DNA of 64,000 bases from Candidatus Cloacimonadota bacterium (GTDB taxonomy: Bacteria > Cloacimonadota > Cloacimonadia > Cloacimonadales > TCS61), in NCBI GenBank assembly GCA_021734835.1, contig JAIPIH010000003.1:144918-208917 (forward strand). The letters are read 5' to 3'. A program made the position numbers and the translations under genes. Of the stretch, positions 1-8,947 are shown one piece after another. Positions within the stretch are counted from its first letter, which is position 1. Each line of letters opens with the position of its first letter. The notes below the pieces were generated by a model. The model was given only the letters and a program-made list of their open reading frames with translations, was not told the origin of the DNA and did no database searches.

Positions 1-272
1 GCTGAACCGAAGATGACAGGAATGAATAGATAGGTTCCTAACCCACCGGCGAAACGAAACACCGGTCCCAGATAAAACATTATACCGTGCGAAACTGCCA
101 CTCTTTTTGCATGAGTTTTAATAATATCAATAAAAGGCTGCCAGACAGGAGGTCCATAACGTCCATGAACTCTTGCATAGATTTTTCTAACAACTCCGCC
201 CAGAGCCAAGCCATAGATAGTTGCTATAACTACCGAAATGACAGCATAAAATATTTTCGTCCAAATATCCAT
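1..272 (-). CDS. NuoH/MbhM-like membrane subunit (partial, 3' end off the left edge)
   Basis: The first 90 residues of a membrane protein are present; the rest lies beyond the left edge. It starts with a transmembrane segment, and then carries the motif RKIYARVHGRYGPP followed by QPFIDIIK. This is the conserved entry of the NuoH/HyfC/EchB/MbhM family, the subunit that anchors the peripheral redox arm and forms the quinone-like cavity. The ATG lies three bases after the stop of the large antiporter gene and has a GGGAG ribosome binding site, so it is the next gene of the same operon. In the archaeal Mbx/Mbs operons this subunit follows the H and H' subunits, as here, whereas in Mbh it comes later. 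The hydrogenase-like or dehydrogenase-like catalytic genes should lie just outside the window. Confidence 0.85.
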   Translation of the reverse strand, partial: MDIWTKIFYAVISVVIATIYGLALGGVVRKIYARVHGRYGPPVWQPFIDIIKTHAKRVAVSHGIMFYLGPVFRFAGGLGTYLFIPVIFGS

Positions 273-275
273 TTA

Positions 276-3200
276 TTACACTCCCAAAATTATATATAAG
301 ACAACCATATACAGAATTATATGCAGAATATATGTTTGCCCGTTGCCTGTGTAAAATTGACGAAAGAGGTTTCCTAGGCTATGAGTCCATTCAGCTACTC
401 CATTCCAAAATGACAAAATCCGTGGTTTTCCCCAACCGCCAAGAACCTTTTTATAGTGTGCATACATATTGTGGGCTACATGTGTTGTTTGAGGAGATTC
501 AGGTCTTTCCGCGGCAAAAACAATATTGAATTGCTTCACTTTTTGAGTTTTGCCAATAAGTAAGAGCAATAATAGTAATGGAACCATAAAAACACCCATT
601 GTAACCATCATTACTTGATTACCATTCCAGTATCCAAGCGAGCTAGTCACTTTGTAGCCGTCTATCACTATTGATGAGTCAATATAGTTGCCGACAATTG
701 CATTTAAAGGCTGAATTATCAAATTTGGGAAAGTGGAAATCGTCATTAAGGCAATGATAAAAATTAATTGCGGTAAAATAAACCATATCGGTGCTTCTTT
801 CACATTTTGATGTTCATATTTCAACTGTCCTAAAAACACAGAATGAATAAGCCTGTAAAGATAGAGAAAACTAACTGCACTTGCAAAGAAAAGTACTCCT
901 GATTGCAGATACCAGCCCTTTTCGATAAATGCTGAATACAGCAGCCACTTTGAACCAAAACCCGATAAAGGCGGAACGCCTGAAACTGCAATAATTCCAA
1001 TTAAGACAGAGATATATGAAATCGGCATTTTTTTGATCAATCCACCCATTTCATACATATTGCGAGTTTTTGTACGATAGATCACTCCAGCAATTGCCAA
1101 AAATATCAGTCCTTTGAACAGGAGATGATTGAAGGAAAGATACAGTGCAGTGACCAAACCAAGATGGCTCAGCATAGCTACAGAAGCGACAATATAACCA
1201 ATCTGACTCATACTTGAATAGGCTAAAAGTCGTTTCATATCTTCTTGGAATACTGCCAAAAATGCGCCAATTATTGTCGATAGTACCCCAATCCAGCCAA
1301 TCCAATAAAAAATATCAATGTCAGGTTTATGACTGATTGCTGAAACAGCTAAAACAAAGAATCCCAAAATACCTACTTTGCTCAAAATTCCCGCTATGAG
1401 AGCAGTTACATCATCTTCAGCTTCGGCATAGGCGTCAGGGACCCAGATATGGACACCTAATGAACCAGATTTGATCAGAAATCCAAGTGACATTAAAATT
1501 ATTGAAACCAACGGCAGCTGAATCTGAGTTATAGATTTTAACAAAACCATATCGCTGCTTACTGCAGGAGCAAAAGCAAATCCTAACATCAGTAAATAGG
1601 CTCCGGCAATGGAAAATATGAGATAAACAAATGAAGAATTACGAGCATTTTTACCTCTTAAGAAAAGCAAGTATGATGAAATCGTCATAAATTCCCAATT
1701 TAAGAAAAACTCTAAATAGCCTTTAGCGATCAAGAGATTTCCCAAAGACAATATCATCATCAAAAGCAGCCCATAAAAATTCTGATTCAAGCCTTTTCTA
1801 TTGAAAGTAGAGATCAATATAATACCACCACCGATAATAAAAATGACTGCAAAAAATAGCTGTAAACCGCTTAGCAAAGGATAGAGATAGTAACCATAAG
1901 TTCCGAGAGTGATCAGAGATAAAATTCCTTTTATTTTCGAAGGAATAATCTCAATAATAAAGATTACTATCAAGGCAATAACTGGTGCTAAATGTATTAG
2001 ATCAATTTGGTAAAAATATTTCATTATTATCACGGGAATTACAGCTAACACCCCCGCTAAAAACGCAACCGGTAAGTTCATACTGTGAGATGTTTCGATT
2101 TGTGATTCCTGCAGATCTTCTTTTTTTACAGCTAGGTTGAACCAGCGGAAAAGAAAAGCAATCTCGCAGAGAGAACCGATTAACACTAATACTGCCACAA
2201 CTGTCATTTTTTCCATGATCAGCCATCTAATAAATTCCCATTTAGCCCAAAATCCAGGAAATGGCGGTAAACTTGCTAAGGCAAATAACAATAAACCAAA
2301 AAGTATGAGTAGAGGTTTACTGTGATTTAAAACTCCCCAATCGGCTATCTTTTCTTTTTTGACGATTCCGGTTATCCAAAACAGACCGGCTTTTGCTAAG
2401 AGATGATTGACCAAGAATCCTCCAACGATCAGAATACTGATAAACTCAGGTGCGTTGGTAGTAAATACTACAGCAGAGATCAGTAAGCCCATTTGCCCTA
2501 TTGATGAATATCCCAAAAGTCTTTTGGCATTTTCTTGTTTTAAGCCCATCAAACTGGAAAGTACAAAAGTGAGCAGACCAGCATAGCCAAGAAGCTGCAA
2601 GAGATTGTTAGGAATCATCGGCATAATCTTGTAAAATACATAGAAAATTGCAGCTGAGTTGACTACAGCAATCACAGATACAATTCCCGAATCGGTAGCT
2701 TCATAAACATCTAAAGCCCAGCCGTTTGCAGGAAAAGGTTTCAGCTCGATGAATATCCCCAAACTCATCATAAACACTGCTATCATACCCAGATTATTGA
2801 AAGTTCCGGTATTGATGAAATCCAAGTTTAAATTTCCAGAAAAATAATATACAAATATCACTCCTAATAAAAAGAAGGTAGAAACCACTCCGCCTGCAAG
2901 CATGTATTTAAAACCAGCTGAAAGAGATTTTAGATTTTTTTCCAAAGTTATCAGTGCGAATGTTGATATTGAAACTATTTCCAGAAACACAAAAATATTG
3001 AATAAATCGCGAGTCATCACCAAACCATTGACTCCCATACTTAATATCAAATACAATACTAGCGAAGATATCTTAGCTTTTTTGAATTTCTTAAATAAGT
3101 AAATAGCTGCAAATAAAGCAATAAAATTCGAGAATAAGAGAATAAAGGCTTCCTGCAAACCCATTCGCAGATTTATGGAGATAGGGGCAACAAAACCTGC

Positions 3201-3389
3201 GGTGTTTATAAGCAAGGGAGTAACATCAACAACCAGGAGGCGATAAAACCAAATTGCCATTACAAAAAGATTGAAAGAAAGTACTCCATAAAAGATTGTC
3301 ATCGATAACTTTCGACCTATTTTATCAAATATTGATAATAAAAATCCGGTAATAAGAGAAAGTATAATTATATATATCGGATTTACCAT
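276..3389 (-). CDS. Fused double antiporter subunit (MrpD/NuoM-like + NuoL-like; MbxH-H' type)
   Basis: This 1037-residue polytopic protein consists of two proton-antiporter modules in one chain. Residues 1 to about 455 resemble MrpD/MbhH, with the ion-channel glutamate in FVFLE (E137) and lysine in ELKPFP (K217). Residues about 460 to 1037 form a second module with NWEF (E566), IKSGSLGVHIW (K640, H647) and VPDAYAEAED. The C-terminal tail resembles the last part of HyfB/NuoL-type subunits (AAERPE, YTGNGQTYILHI). Each module should form an ion-translocating channel in the cytoplasmic membrane. In archaeal Mbs/Mbx complexes the two modules are, to my knowledge, separate H and H' proteins; here no stop separates them. 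It overlaps the preceding MrpC-like gene by seven bases. Confidence 0.9.
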   Translation of the reverse strand: MVNPIYIIILSLITGFLLSIFDKIGRKLSMTIFYGVLSFNLFVMAIWFYRLLVVDVTPLLINTAGFVAPISINLRMGLQEAFILLFSNFIALFAAIYLFKKFKKAKISSLVLYLILSMGVNGLVMTRDLFNIFVFLEIVSISTFALITLEKNLKSLSAGFKYMLAGGVVSTFFLLGVIFVYYFSGNLNLDFINTGTFNNLGMIAVFMMSLGIFIELKPFPANGWALDVYEATDSGIVSVIAVVNSAAIFYVFYKIMPMIPNNLLQLLGYAGLLTFVLSSLMGLKQENAKRLLGYSSIGQMGLLISAVVFTTNAPEFISILIVGGFLVNHLLAKAGLFWITGIVKKEKIADWGVLNHSKPLLILFGLLLFALASLPPFPGFWAKWEFIRWLIMEKMTVVAVLVLIGSLCEIAFLFRWFNLAVKKEDLQESQIETSHSMNLPVAFLAGVLAVIPVIIMKYFYQIDLIHLAPVIALIVIFIIEIIPSKIKGILSLITLGTYGYYLYPLLSGLQLFFAVIFIIGGGIILISTFNRKGLNQNFYGLLLMMILSLGNLLIAKGYLEFFLNWEFMTISSYLLFLRGKNARNSSFVYLIFSIAGAYLLMLGFAFAPAVSSDMVLLKSITQIQLPLVSIILMSLGFLIKSGSLGVHIWVPDAYAEAEDDVTALIAGILSKVGILGFFVLAVSAISHKPDIDIFYWIGWIGVLSTIIGAFLAVFQEDMKRLLAYSSMSQIGYIVASVAMLSHLGLVTALYLSFNHLLFKGLIFLAIAGVIYRTKTRNMYEMGGLIKKMPISYISVLIGIIAVSGVPPLSGFGSKWLLYSAFIEKGWYLQSGVLFFASAVSFLYLYRLIHSVFLGQLKYEHQNVKEAPIWFILPQLIFIIALMTISTFPNLIIQPLNAIVGNYIDSSIVIDGYKVTSSLGYWNGNQVMMVTMGVFMVPLLLLLLLIGKTQKVKQFNIVFAAERPESPQTTHVAHNMYAHYKKVLGGWGKPRILSFWNGVAEWTHSLGNLFRQFYTGNGQTYILHIILYMVVLYIILGV

Positions 3390-3736
3390 TTTAACTCCTG
3401 ATAATCATCTATAGATAGTGATTTTGTTTTTTTATACATTTCCACAATAAAACTAAGCATCACAGCAGTAACAGCTAAGCCAATAACAATAGCAGTAAGC
3501 ACTAAAGCTGAAGGAATTGGATCAACCACCTGTGAAGTAGCATCTTTGATATTGACAGCCGCATCAATAATTGGAGCGGTTCTATTGCGGATGTATCCGA
3601 TGGAAACTATAATCAAGTGTATGCCTGTATCCATTATGGAAAAACCAATAACGATTTTTATCAGATTATTGCGAGTTAACATCATAGAAATCCCCAAAAT
3701 CAACAGGATGAAACCCAAAATCAATGAGAATATCAT
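3383..3736 (-). CDS. MrpC/NuoK-like antiporter subunit
   Basis: A 117-residue protein with three predicted transmembrane helices. The family signature VDPIPSALVLTAIVIGLAV near residues 70-90 identifies it as MrpC/MnhC/MbhG, a relative of NuoK that forms part of the proton path in the membrane arm. It overlaps its upstream neighbour by four bases and its downstream neighbour by seven, which indicates translational coupling. The loop between helices 2 and 3 (about residues 52-70) contains an NRTAPIIDAAVNIKDAT stretch, a variable region in this family. The assignment is firm at family level; the complex it belongs to is inferred from the adjoining NuoH-like gene. Confidence 0.9.
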   Translation of the reverse strand: MIFSLILGFILLILGISMMLTRNNLIKIVIGFSIMDTGIHLIIVSIGYIRNRTAPIIDAAVNIKDATSQVVDPIPSALVLTAIVIGLAVTAVMLSFIVEMYKKTKSLSIDDYQELKW

Positions 3737-4413
3737 TGTTCACCTCCCATCGTATTTAAAATAGCTGTCAATTCCGCACCGACTTTCAGGCCGATCAGAG
3801 AATAAACGATAGGGATTGCACCGGCACTAAACAGCTGACCAAAGTTACCCAATGGGACAATGTTAATATTGAGAAATCCGATTCCCAGCAGCAAGCCAAT
3901 CAACCCGACAACCACATAAAATGCACCTGAAAAAGACTCGACCAAATGTAAAATAAGATGATTGAATTTGAGATTTATATCAGATAAAATCATCAGAAGA
4001 AAGGCAGAAGCAATTATTACACCGCCCTGAAATCCGCCTCCGGGAGTAAGATGTCCGTGCACAAAAATATAAATTCCAAACAGAATGATCAAAGCTACTA
4101 GAAAGGATGAACTTGTCTGCAGAAGTTCAGATGCTTTACGGAGACTATTTTTATTTTTTTTATGTTTGAGTAAAAAACCAACTCCCGCAGTTGCAAGAAA
4201 TAAGACAGTAACTTCACCAAGTGTATCCAAACCGCGATAGCTAACAATTACCGATGTTACCACATTCTGCGATTTTAAATCATCTATCGAACCTCGCACA
4301 TATTGCGAAGAAAGTTCATTAAGTGAATCTTTGTACTCAAAGTTAACGACAAGTGGTAAGAGCATCATTATTAGTCCTGCAATTGCGAAGATCACAAAAA
4401 TTTTCCTAATCAT
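3733..4413 (-). CDS. MrpB-like subunit with N-terminal MbhE/MrpA-tail domain
   Basis: 226 residues combining two units that are separate in archaeal Mbh. Residues 1 to about 85 carry the MrpA C-terminal/MbhE signature (VIVSYRGLDTLGEVTVLFLA). Residues about 95-226 are an MnhB domain with the hallmark FVHGHLTPGGGFQGGVI and several helices. Both parts belong to the antiporter-like section of Mrp and Mbh/Mbx complexes, in the cytoplasmic membrane. The start overlaps the preceding gene by four bases (ATGA-type) and the end overlaps the MrpC-like start by four. The fusion is visible as one uninterrupted reading frame. Confidence 0.9.
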   Translation of the reverse strand: MIRKIFVIFAIAGLIMMLLPLVVNFEYKDSLNELSSQYVRGSIDDLKSQNVVTSVIVSYRGLDTLGEVTVLFLATAGVGFLLKHKKNKNSLRKASELLQTSSSFLVALIILFGIYIFVHGHLTPGGGFQGGVIIASAFLLMILSDINLKFNHLILHLVESFSGAFYVVVGLIGLLLGIGFLNINIVPLGNFGQLFSAGAIPIVYSLIGLKVGAELTAILNTMGGEQ

Positions 4414-4655
4414 TTTTTATTCTCCTTTCTCACTTTATTCAGGGCGAATAAAAAGATTATCGTCGTCAATCCGGAACCGATCGTAGCTTCGGTCATAGCA
4501 ACATCTGGTGAACCAAGAACCAAGTAGATGACACTTGCCAGAAGGCTGATTACGCCAGCGCTGACAATGGCTGCCAGCAATTTATTGAAATAGATAGCCC
4601 CAAAAGCAGCTGCTATCATTATTACACCCAAAATGATTATTATTGTTAAAGTCAC
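4410..4655 (-). CDS. DUF4040/MbhD-like antiporter subunit
   Basis: An 81-residue, three-helix membrane protein ending in a basic tail (KVRKENKK). The central motif SPDVAMTEATIGSGLTTIIFL is the DUF4040 signature found in the middle of MrpA and as the free-standing MbhD subunit. It fits between the MrpG-like and MrpB-like genes as in mbh/mbx operons, with four-base overlaps on both sides. It probably completes the short-helix interface between the antiporter modules. Confidence 0.88.
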   Translation of the reverse strand: MTLTIIIILGVIMIAAAFGAIYFNKLLAAIVSAGVISLLASVIYLVLGSPDVAMTEATIGSGLTTIIFLFALNKVRKENKK

Positions 4656-5002
4656 CTTTTACCTCCATCCGCTTCTTCTACATTGTCGGTTTCCAGATCA
4701 TCTTTGACTGTACTTTCGGCTAAATTCATTTTTACAAAATGAGCAGCTCTAGCCAAAGAATTTGAAGATACCGGATTAGTGAACAGTACAAATATAATGA
4801 GAATGAAGATCTTCCCAAAACATCCACATTCTAGATGACCAAGCGATATTCCTAAAAGAAATAGCATCGTGCCAAGAGTTGTGGCTTTGGTTCCAGCCTG
4901 CATTCGGTTGAAAACATCAGGCATTCTAAGAACTCCCACAGAGCCTAATAGTAAGAAGATAGCTCCCACCAATGTTATAACTGCACCAATAAGTTCCATC
5001 AA
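4652..5002 (-). CDS. MrpG-like antiporter subunit
   Basis: 116 residues. The family core GSVGVLRMPDVFNRMQAGTKATTLGTMLFLLG spans about residues 21-52 and is diagnostic for MrpG/MnhG/MbhC. Two to three transmembrane helices are followed by an acidic cytoplasmic tail (DDLETDNVEEADGG). Start and end each overlap neighbours by four bases. It contains an unusual paired cysteine segment (LECGCFGKIF) in the second helix region, which the typical family does not need; its meaning is unclear. Confidence 0.9.
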   Translation of the reverse strand: MMELIGAVITLVGAIFLLLGSVGVLRMPDVFNRMQAGTKATTLGTMLFLLGISLGHLECGCFGKIFILIIFVLFTNPVSSNSLARAAHFVKMNLAESTVKDDLETDNVEEADGGKR

Positions 5003-5259
5003 AACCCCCTTTCCAAATAACGAGAAACAGCAATTACCCCGATAAAACTTATCAACCCATAAACAATAGCTACATCCAAGTAGATAATGCGGTTGGAGAA
5101 ATATGCCAAAAAGACGATAAGAGAAATTGCGATAATCGTCATTGCATCCATAGCTACAATTCTATCGGTAACGGATGGTCCTTTTATCAATCTTATAAAA
5201 GAAATTACAATTGCTGCTAAAGCAATTATTGCTGAAATATTATAGATTAAATTAGCCAA
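4999..5259 (-). CDS. MrpF-like antiporter subunit
   Basis: About 86 residues with three helices. The motif RLIKGPSVTDRIVAMDAMTI is diagnostic of MrpF/MnhF/MbhB. The reading frame is open further upstream, but the start chosen is the TTG at 5259, because GGAGG lies seven bases before it and the mature protein then begins just before helix 1 (MANLIYNISAI). This start overlaps the stop codon of the MrpE-like gene, the usual coupled arrangement. A longer 108-residue product from an upstream ATG is possible but would add a basic, out-of-family extension. Confidence 0.87.
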   Translation of the reverse strand: MANLIYNISAIIALAAIVISFIRLIKGPSVTDRIVAMDAMTIIAISLIVFLAYFSNRIIYLDVAIVYGLISFIGVIAVSRYLERGF

Positions 5260-5746
5260 AAATAACCTCCAGATACTTTTCAAATTTTGATACGATAGCT
5301 TCAGTCGCACCTTCCACATCTTCATTCGTTACATCGATCCAATGAATATAAAAATAATTGTCTTTCATCTCAACTGTGAGTGTACCAGGGGTGAGGGTAA
5401 TTGAATTTGCCAAAAATGCTCTTCCCAAAGGGCTTTTTAATTTTGTTTTCACCTTTACGATTCCCGGTTTGATACGCAATTTGGGAGAAATCACTCTGGC
5501 TGCAACATCCAAATTTGATTTTATCAGTTCCCATAAAAATACAAAGACATATAATATAAAATAGGTTATTGACTTTGGATTAAGACGGATATCACCTAAG
5601 ATCGTTAACTTTTTATGAAAAATCAAAGTTAGTAATAATACTGATAATCCGCCAAAAATCATCTCTTGAGTAGAAGTACCTGCTAAAAAAATCCAGATAG
5701 AAAATAGTATTACAATCGATATCAAAGCTGACTTAATACTTCTCAT
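5252..5746 (-). CDS. MrpE-like antiporter subunit, first gene of the Mbx-like operon
   Basis: About 164 residues. Two N-terminal helices are followed by a cytoplasmic domain with the MrpE/MnhE/MbhA hallmarks LLWELIKSNLDVA-like (here FLWELIKSNLDVAARVI) and NSITLTPGTLTVEM. The ATG at 5746 is preferred over an upstream GTG at 5761, because the GGAGGT ribosome binding site lies inside that extension. This is the first gene of a run of seven Mrp-type genes followed by a NuoH-like gene, all minus-strand and overlapping or separated by a few bases. An ordinary Na+/H+ antiporter is less likely, since the NuoH-like subunit points to a redox-driven complex. Confidence 0.88.
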   Translation of the reverse strand: MRSIKSALISIVILFSIWIFLAGTSTQEMIFGGLSVLLLTLIFHKKLTILGDIRLNPKSITYFILYVFVFLWELIKSNLDVAARVISPKLRIKPGIVKVKTKLKSPLGRAFLANSITLTPGTLTVEMKDNYFYIHWIDVTNEDVEGATEAIVSKFEKYLEVIFG

Positions 5747-5761
5747 TTTACCTCCGTTCAC

Positions 5762-6107
5762 TATATTTCTTTTTCATAAACTCAATTAACAAATCTAATA
5801 AATAATCACATTTATTTGACTGCTTAGATTTCTATTCACAAATAAAACAGATTTCTGAATCAAAAAAATCTTAGCCGGTTTATCTGTCACTAAATTTTAA
5901 GTTTATGATCTGTCAGTTCTTGTTAATTCATTACTTGATTTGACCTGTTAATAGACTTCTGAGCTGAAAGCGGTTTGCACTCATTGTCCGCAATTAGCTA
6001 ACTTACAAGAACTTAGCAATGTAAGAAGGGATAGTATATTTTACCAAATGCTGTTTTTTCTTCTTTAATAATAATCAAATTTTTCTATATTATATTCCGG
6101 TATTTCG
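5762..6107. other. Intergenic stretch without a recognised gene
   Basis: This 346-base AT-rich gap lies between the MrpE-like gene and the end of the PAS response regulator gene, both on the minus strand. It should hold the promoter of the Mbx-like operon, but I could not identify a convincing -35/-10 pair. A weak inverted repeat (CTTACA at 6002-6007 and TGTAAG at 6020-6025) is visible, with no T-run beside it. No open frame of note is present. Confidence 0.5.
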
Positions 6108-7604
6108 TTACTTTTTGATTTCGCGGATAGTGCCCTGGATCAAAGTTTTTCCATCTAACTTTAAACTATTGAGCCAAACCTCAGCTAGAAAGTTCTTCCC
6201 ATTAGCTTTTTTATGAGTCCAAGTAAATTTCATATATCCTTTTTTGATAGTTTGCTCAATATTTTTTTCTGCTAGTTTGAGAGAAGATTTATTAATTTTT
6301 TGATTTTTAGGAGAGACATCACCCGGATGCAAATTAAGTAGATCTGTTCTTTTCTTATAACCAAAAAGTTTTAAGGTTGCATTATTGAAGTCAGAAAATT
6401 TGTGATTTTTATCTAAAAGGAAAACAGCATCAATTGATGATTCGAAAAAAGTTCGGTACTTTTTTTCATATTCATTACAAGCAGCTTCACTTTCCCTTTG
6501 TTCTGTAATATTTTTTATCGAACCGATAACTCTAACTTTATCTGAGTTAATTTCTTTGATAAGTTTGGCATTCAGCGAGCAAGTTAAAGGTGAATGATCC
6601 TTATCTCTAATTATTAACTCGTAATCGTTTAACATACTTTCTTTAGTTAGCTTCGTCAAAAAAAGATCGTATTGGTTTTCATTGTAAAAAAGTTTATATA
6701 ATGATTTACCAATAAGTTCTTCTCGAGTGTAGCTTGTGTCATGTTCTATGGAAGGGCTTATCTCAAGGATTGTGCCGTCAAACTCAATCTCATAATAAAT
6801 ATCTTGAATATTCTCAAAAATTCTAGTGTAACTATCCATCGTCCTTTTAAGCTGAAGCTGAGCCAATTTTTTATCTGTAATATCATAGAATATTCCAAAT
6901 GTTGCAGCGAGCTTTCCGTCTTTGAATTTAGGACTGCCAATAATTGAAAGATATCTCTTACGCCCATTTTTGCGTATAATTTCCAATTCGTACCGACTTG
7001 ATTTATTTTGCTTTCTTGCATCATTTTGCTTCATTACTTTTTTTAAATTGCTTGTACTCAGATAATCAGCGAGGTTTGCACCTTCGAAATCACTAATATC
7101 GCTACCAAATATCTTAGCACCCGCTTTGTTAATGAAAGTAAAATTATTATCAAGATCGAGTATGCAAATACCCTCTTTAGTTGTTTCAACCAGTGTCCGA
7201 AATCTCATTTCACTTTCTTTTAATTCCTGTTCCATTTTGTGTTTGAAAAAAGTCATTTTTATTGTAGCAATAAGTTCTCTTTCTCTAAAAGGTTTGATGA
7301 GATATCCAAAGGGATTGGTCTCTTTTGCTTTTTCTATTATCTCTTTATCAGAATATGCGGTGAGATAAATAACAGGTATATCCATGCCGGAGATTTGCTT
7401 TGCTACATCAATTCCGCTGATTTTATCCTTCAACATGATATCTAAAATTATCAAGTCTGGCTTATTTTTATTGATGGATTTGATAGCAGCATCACCTGAT
7501 GGTACAGCTTCCGGTACATCGTAGCCGTAATTTATTAACATTTTTCTAATATCTTCGGCAACAACGGTTTCATCTTCGACTACGAGAATTTGCTTTTTAT
7601 TCAT
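6108..7604 (-). CDS. Response regulator with three PAS domains
   Basis: 498 residues. A REC receiver domain occupies residues 1 to about 120, with acidic residues at the N-terminus (VVEDE), phospho-acceptor D55 (LIILDIML), T82 and K104 (YLIKPF). It is followed by three PAS domains at about 128-255, 258-380 and 385-498, each ending in the PAC-like consensus (FYDITDKK, IKNITEQRE, IREIKK). There is no histidine kinase, GGDEF, HD-GYP or DNA-binding output domain. It probably acts as a phosphorylation-responsive sensor or adaptor in the cytoplasm. No cognate histidine kinase is encoded nearby. Family-level calls are clear; the signal and partner are unknown. Confidence 0.85.
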   Translation of the reverse strand: MNKKQILVVEDETVVAEDIRKMLINYGYDVPEAVPSGDAAIKSINKNKPDLIILDIMLKDKISGIDVAKQISGMDIPVIYLTAYSDKEIIEKAKETNPFGYLIKPFRERELIATIKMTFFKHKMEQELKESEMRFRTLVETTKEGICILDLDNNFTFINKAGAKIFGSDISDFEGANLADYLSTSNLKKVMKQNDARKQNKSSRYELEIIRKNGRKRYLSIIGSPKFKDGKLAATFGIFYDITDKKLAQLQLKRTMDSYTRIFENIQDIYYEIEFDGTILEISPSIEHDTSYTREELIGKSLYKLFYNENQYDLFLTKLTKESMLNDYELIIRDKDHSPLTCSLNAKLIKEINSDKVRVIGSIKNITEQRESEAACNEYEKKYRTFFESSIDAVFLLDKNHKFSDFNNATLKLFGYKKRTDLLNLHPGDVSPKNQKINKSSLKLAEKNIEQTIKKGYMKFTWTHKKANGKNFLAEVWLNSLKLDGKTLIQGTIREIKK

Positions 7605-7690
7605 ATAAAATATCCTTATAAAAAAATATCTATAAGTTCATTAATTAACTCTATATTTGTCAAGAGGAATAATTATTGTATTGGTGAATA

Positions 7691-8944
7691 TCAGTCATAA
7701 AACATCCAATTTTCAAATTCTTCATTCACTTCTAAAAATTTCCCGTTACAGATCTGTTTTAATTTATCTTTATTTATTCCATCTAAAGTCAACCCTTCTT
7801 CATTGAACATATTGCTACTAAAAACCGGGATTTCATTTTGTTTTAGCTTTATCTGGTTAATAATATCAGTAGCTGTGAGAAGTCCTGAAACCGTTACATT
7901 TTCTCCGAAAGCGTAGTTCGTCACTAATACTGGTCTTGTCTTTTTAATAAGCGATCGATTGATCTCTTCTGAAATACCGGCAATTGTTCTATAAGCTAAT
8001 TTACCTGTGATCATTACAAGGTTTTCTTCATGTATTTGAATTTCTCTCATAAAATCATTTTTTTTCTTTTTCCAATTCTCAAGCAATAATCGGATCATAC
8101 CGATCCCATTTTCTAACTGGGGGAATCCTTCGTAAAAATCTTGGGAAGGTATTTCCTTTTCAGCCAGGATGTATATTTCATCTGAACAATATGTTTTTGG
8201 GAATTTAGCTGAAATCTTAAGAGTCTCATTTGCTAACTCAAAATTTACAGACGATAATTCTATTAAAGAAGTTCGAAATTTTGTTAAACCAACTGGAACA
8301 ATTCCAACTGAAAGGGAATCAATTTTTTTGGATGTAAGATCAGCTAAAGTTTTCTCAAGCTCTTCACCATCATTCCAATCGGGGATCAGCACAATTTGAG
8401 TGTGGAATTCAATACCGTTTTTTCTTAAAAGCTCTAATTTTTCTATTATATTAAATCCGAATCTATAACGCAGCATTTTTTTATGAAGCACTGGGTTTGT
8501 TGTATGAACAGAAATATAGAGTGGACTTAACCTTTGTTTAATAATTCTTTTAAAATCTGGCATGGAAAGGTTGGTAAGAGTAATGAAATTACCAAAAACA
8601 AAGGAAAAACGATAATCGTCATCCTTGATGTAGAGCGAGTTACGAAGATTATTTGGCATTTGATCTACAAAACAAAATATACAATTGTTAGTACAATTTC
8701 TGCACTTGTGTTGTTTTGGTATGATCCCTACTGGTTCCTGCCAGTTCTGAACTAAGACCAAAGTTTGTTTTTTGCTATTTCCGTCAAAATATTGAATATT
8801 CAGAACTTCTTCTGCAGTATAAAATTGGAGATCAAGAAAATCATTAATTTCAAAATTGTTGATAGATACTATTTTATCGTTGATTTGTAATTTGGAATTT
8901 GCTGCTAGGCTGCCCTTGATGATCTCTTGGATTTCAATCGGCAT
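7691..8944 (-). CDS. PDZ-radical SAM-DUF512 protein
   Basis: 417 residues. An N-terminal PDZ-like segment (about 1-65, IIKGSLAANSKLQINDKIVSIN) is followed by a radical SAM-like core whose cysteines are C81, C84, C88 and C91 (CRNCTNNCIFCFVDQMP). The C-terminal half is a DUF512 domain (SVGIVPVGLTKFR, YCSDEIYILAEKEIP, GIGMIRLLLENW, LLTATDII). This architecture is a conserved but uncharacterised Fe-S protein family, frequent in anaerobes and often annotated as NifB/MoaA-like oxidoreductase. Its reaction is not known to me. It starts three bases after the stop of the AI-2E-type permease gene and probably shares its transcript. Confidence 0.85.
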   Translation of the reverse strand: MPIEIQEIIKGSLAANSKLQINDKIVSINNFEINDFLDLQFYTAEEVLNIQYFDGNSKKQTLVLVQNWQEPVGIIPKQHKCRNCTNNCIFCFVDQMPNNLRNSLYIKDDDYRFSFVFGNFITLTNLSMPDFKRIIKQRLSPLYISVHTTNPVLHKKMLRYRFGFNIIEKLELLRKNGIEFHTQIVLIPDWNDGEELEKTLADLTSKKIDSLSVGIVPVGLTKFRTSLIELSSVNFELANETLKISAKFPKTYCSDEIYILAEKEIPSQDFYEGFPQLENGIGMIRLLLENWKKKKNDFMREIQIHEENLVMITGKLAYRTIAGISEEINRSLIKKTRPVLVTNYAFGENVTVSGLLTATDIINQIKLKQNEIPVFSSNMFNEEGLTLDGINKDKLKQICNGKFLEVNEEFENWMFYD

Positions 8945-8947
8945 AGA

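Noticed and set aside
276..5746. Annotation as an ordinary Mrp Na+/H+ antiporter operon
   Set aside because: The next gene at 1-272 is a NuoH/MbhM-like subunit separated by three bases. Plain Mrp operons lack this subunit, and the gene order fits Mbx/Mbs complexes.
6002..6025. Terminator or regulatory hairpin in the intergenic stretch
   Set aside because: The stem is only six bases with a 12-base loop and has no adjacent T-run on either strand.
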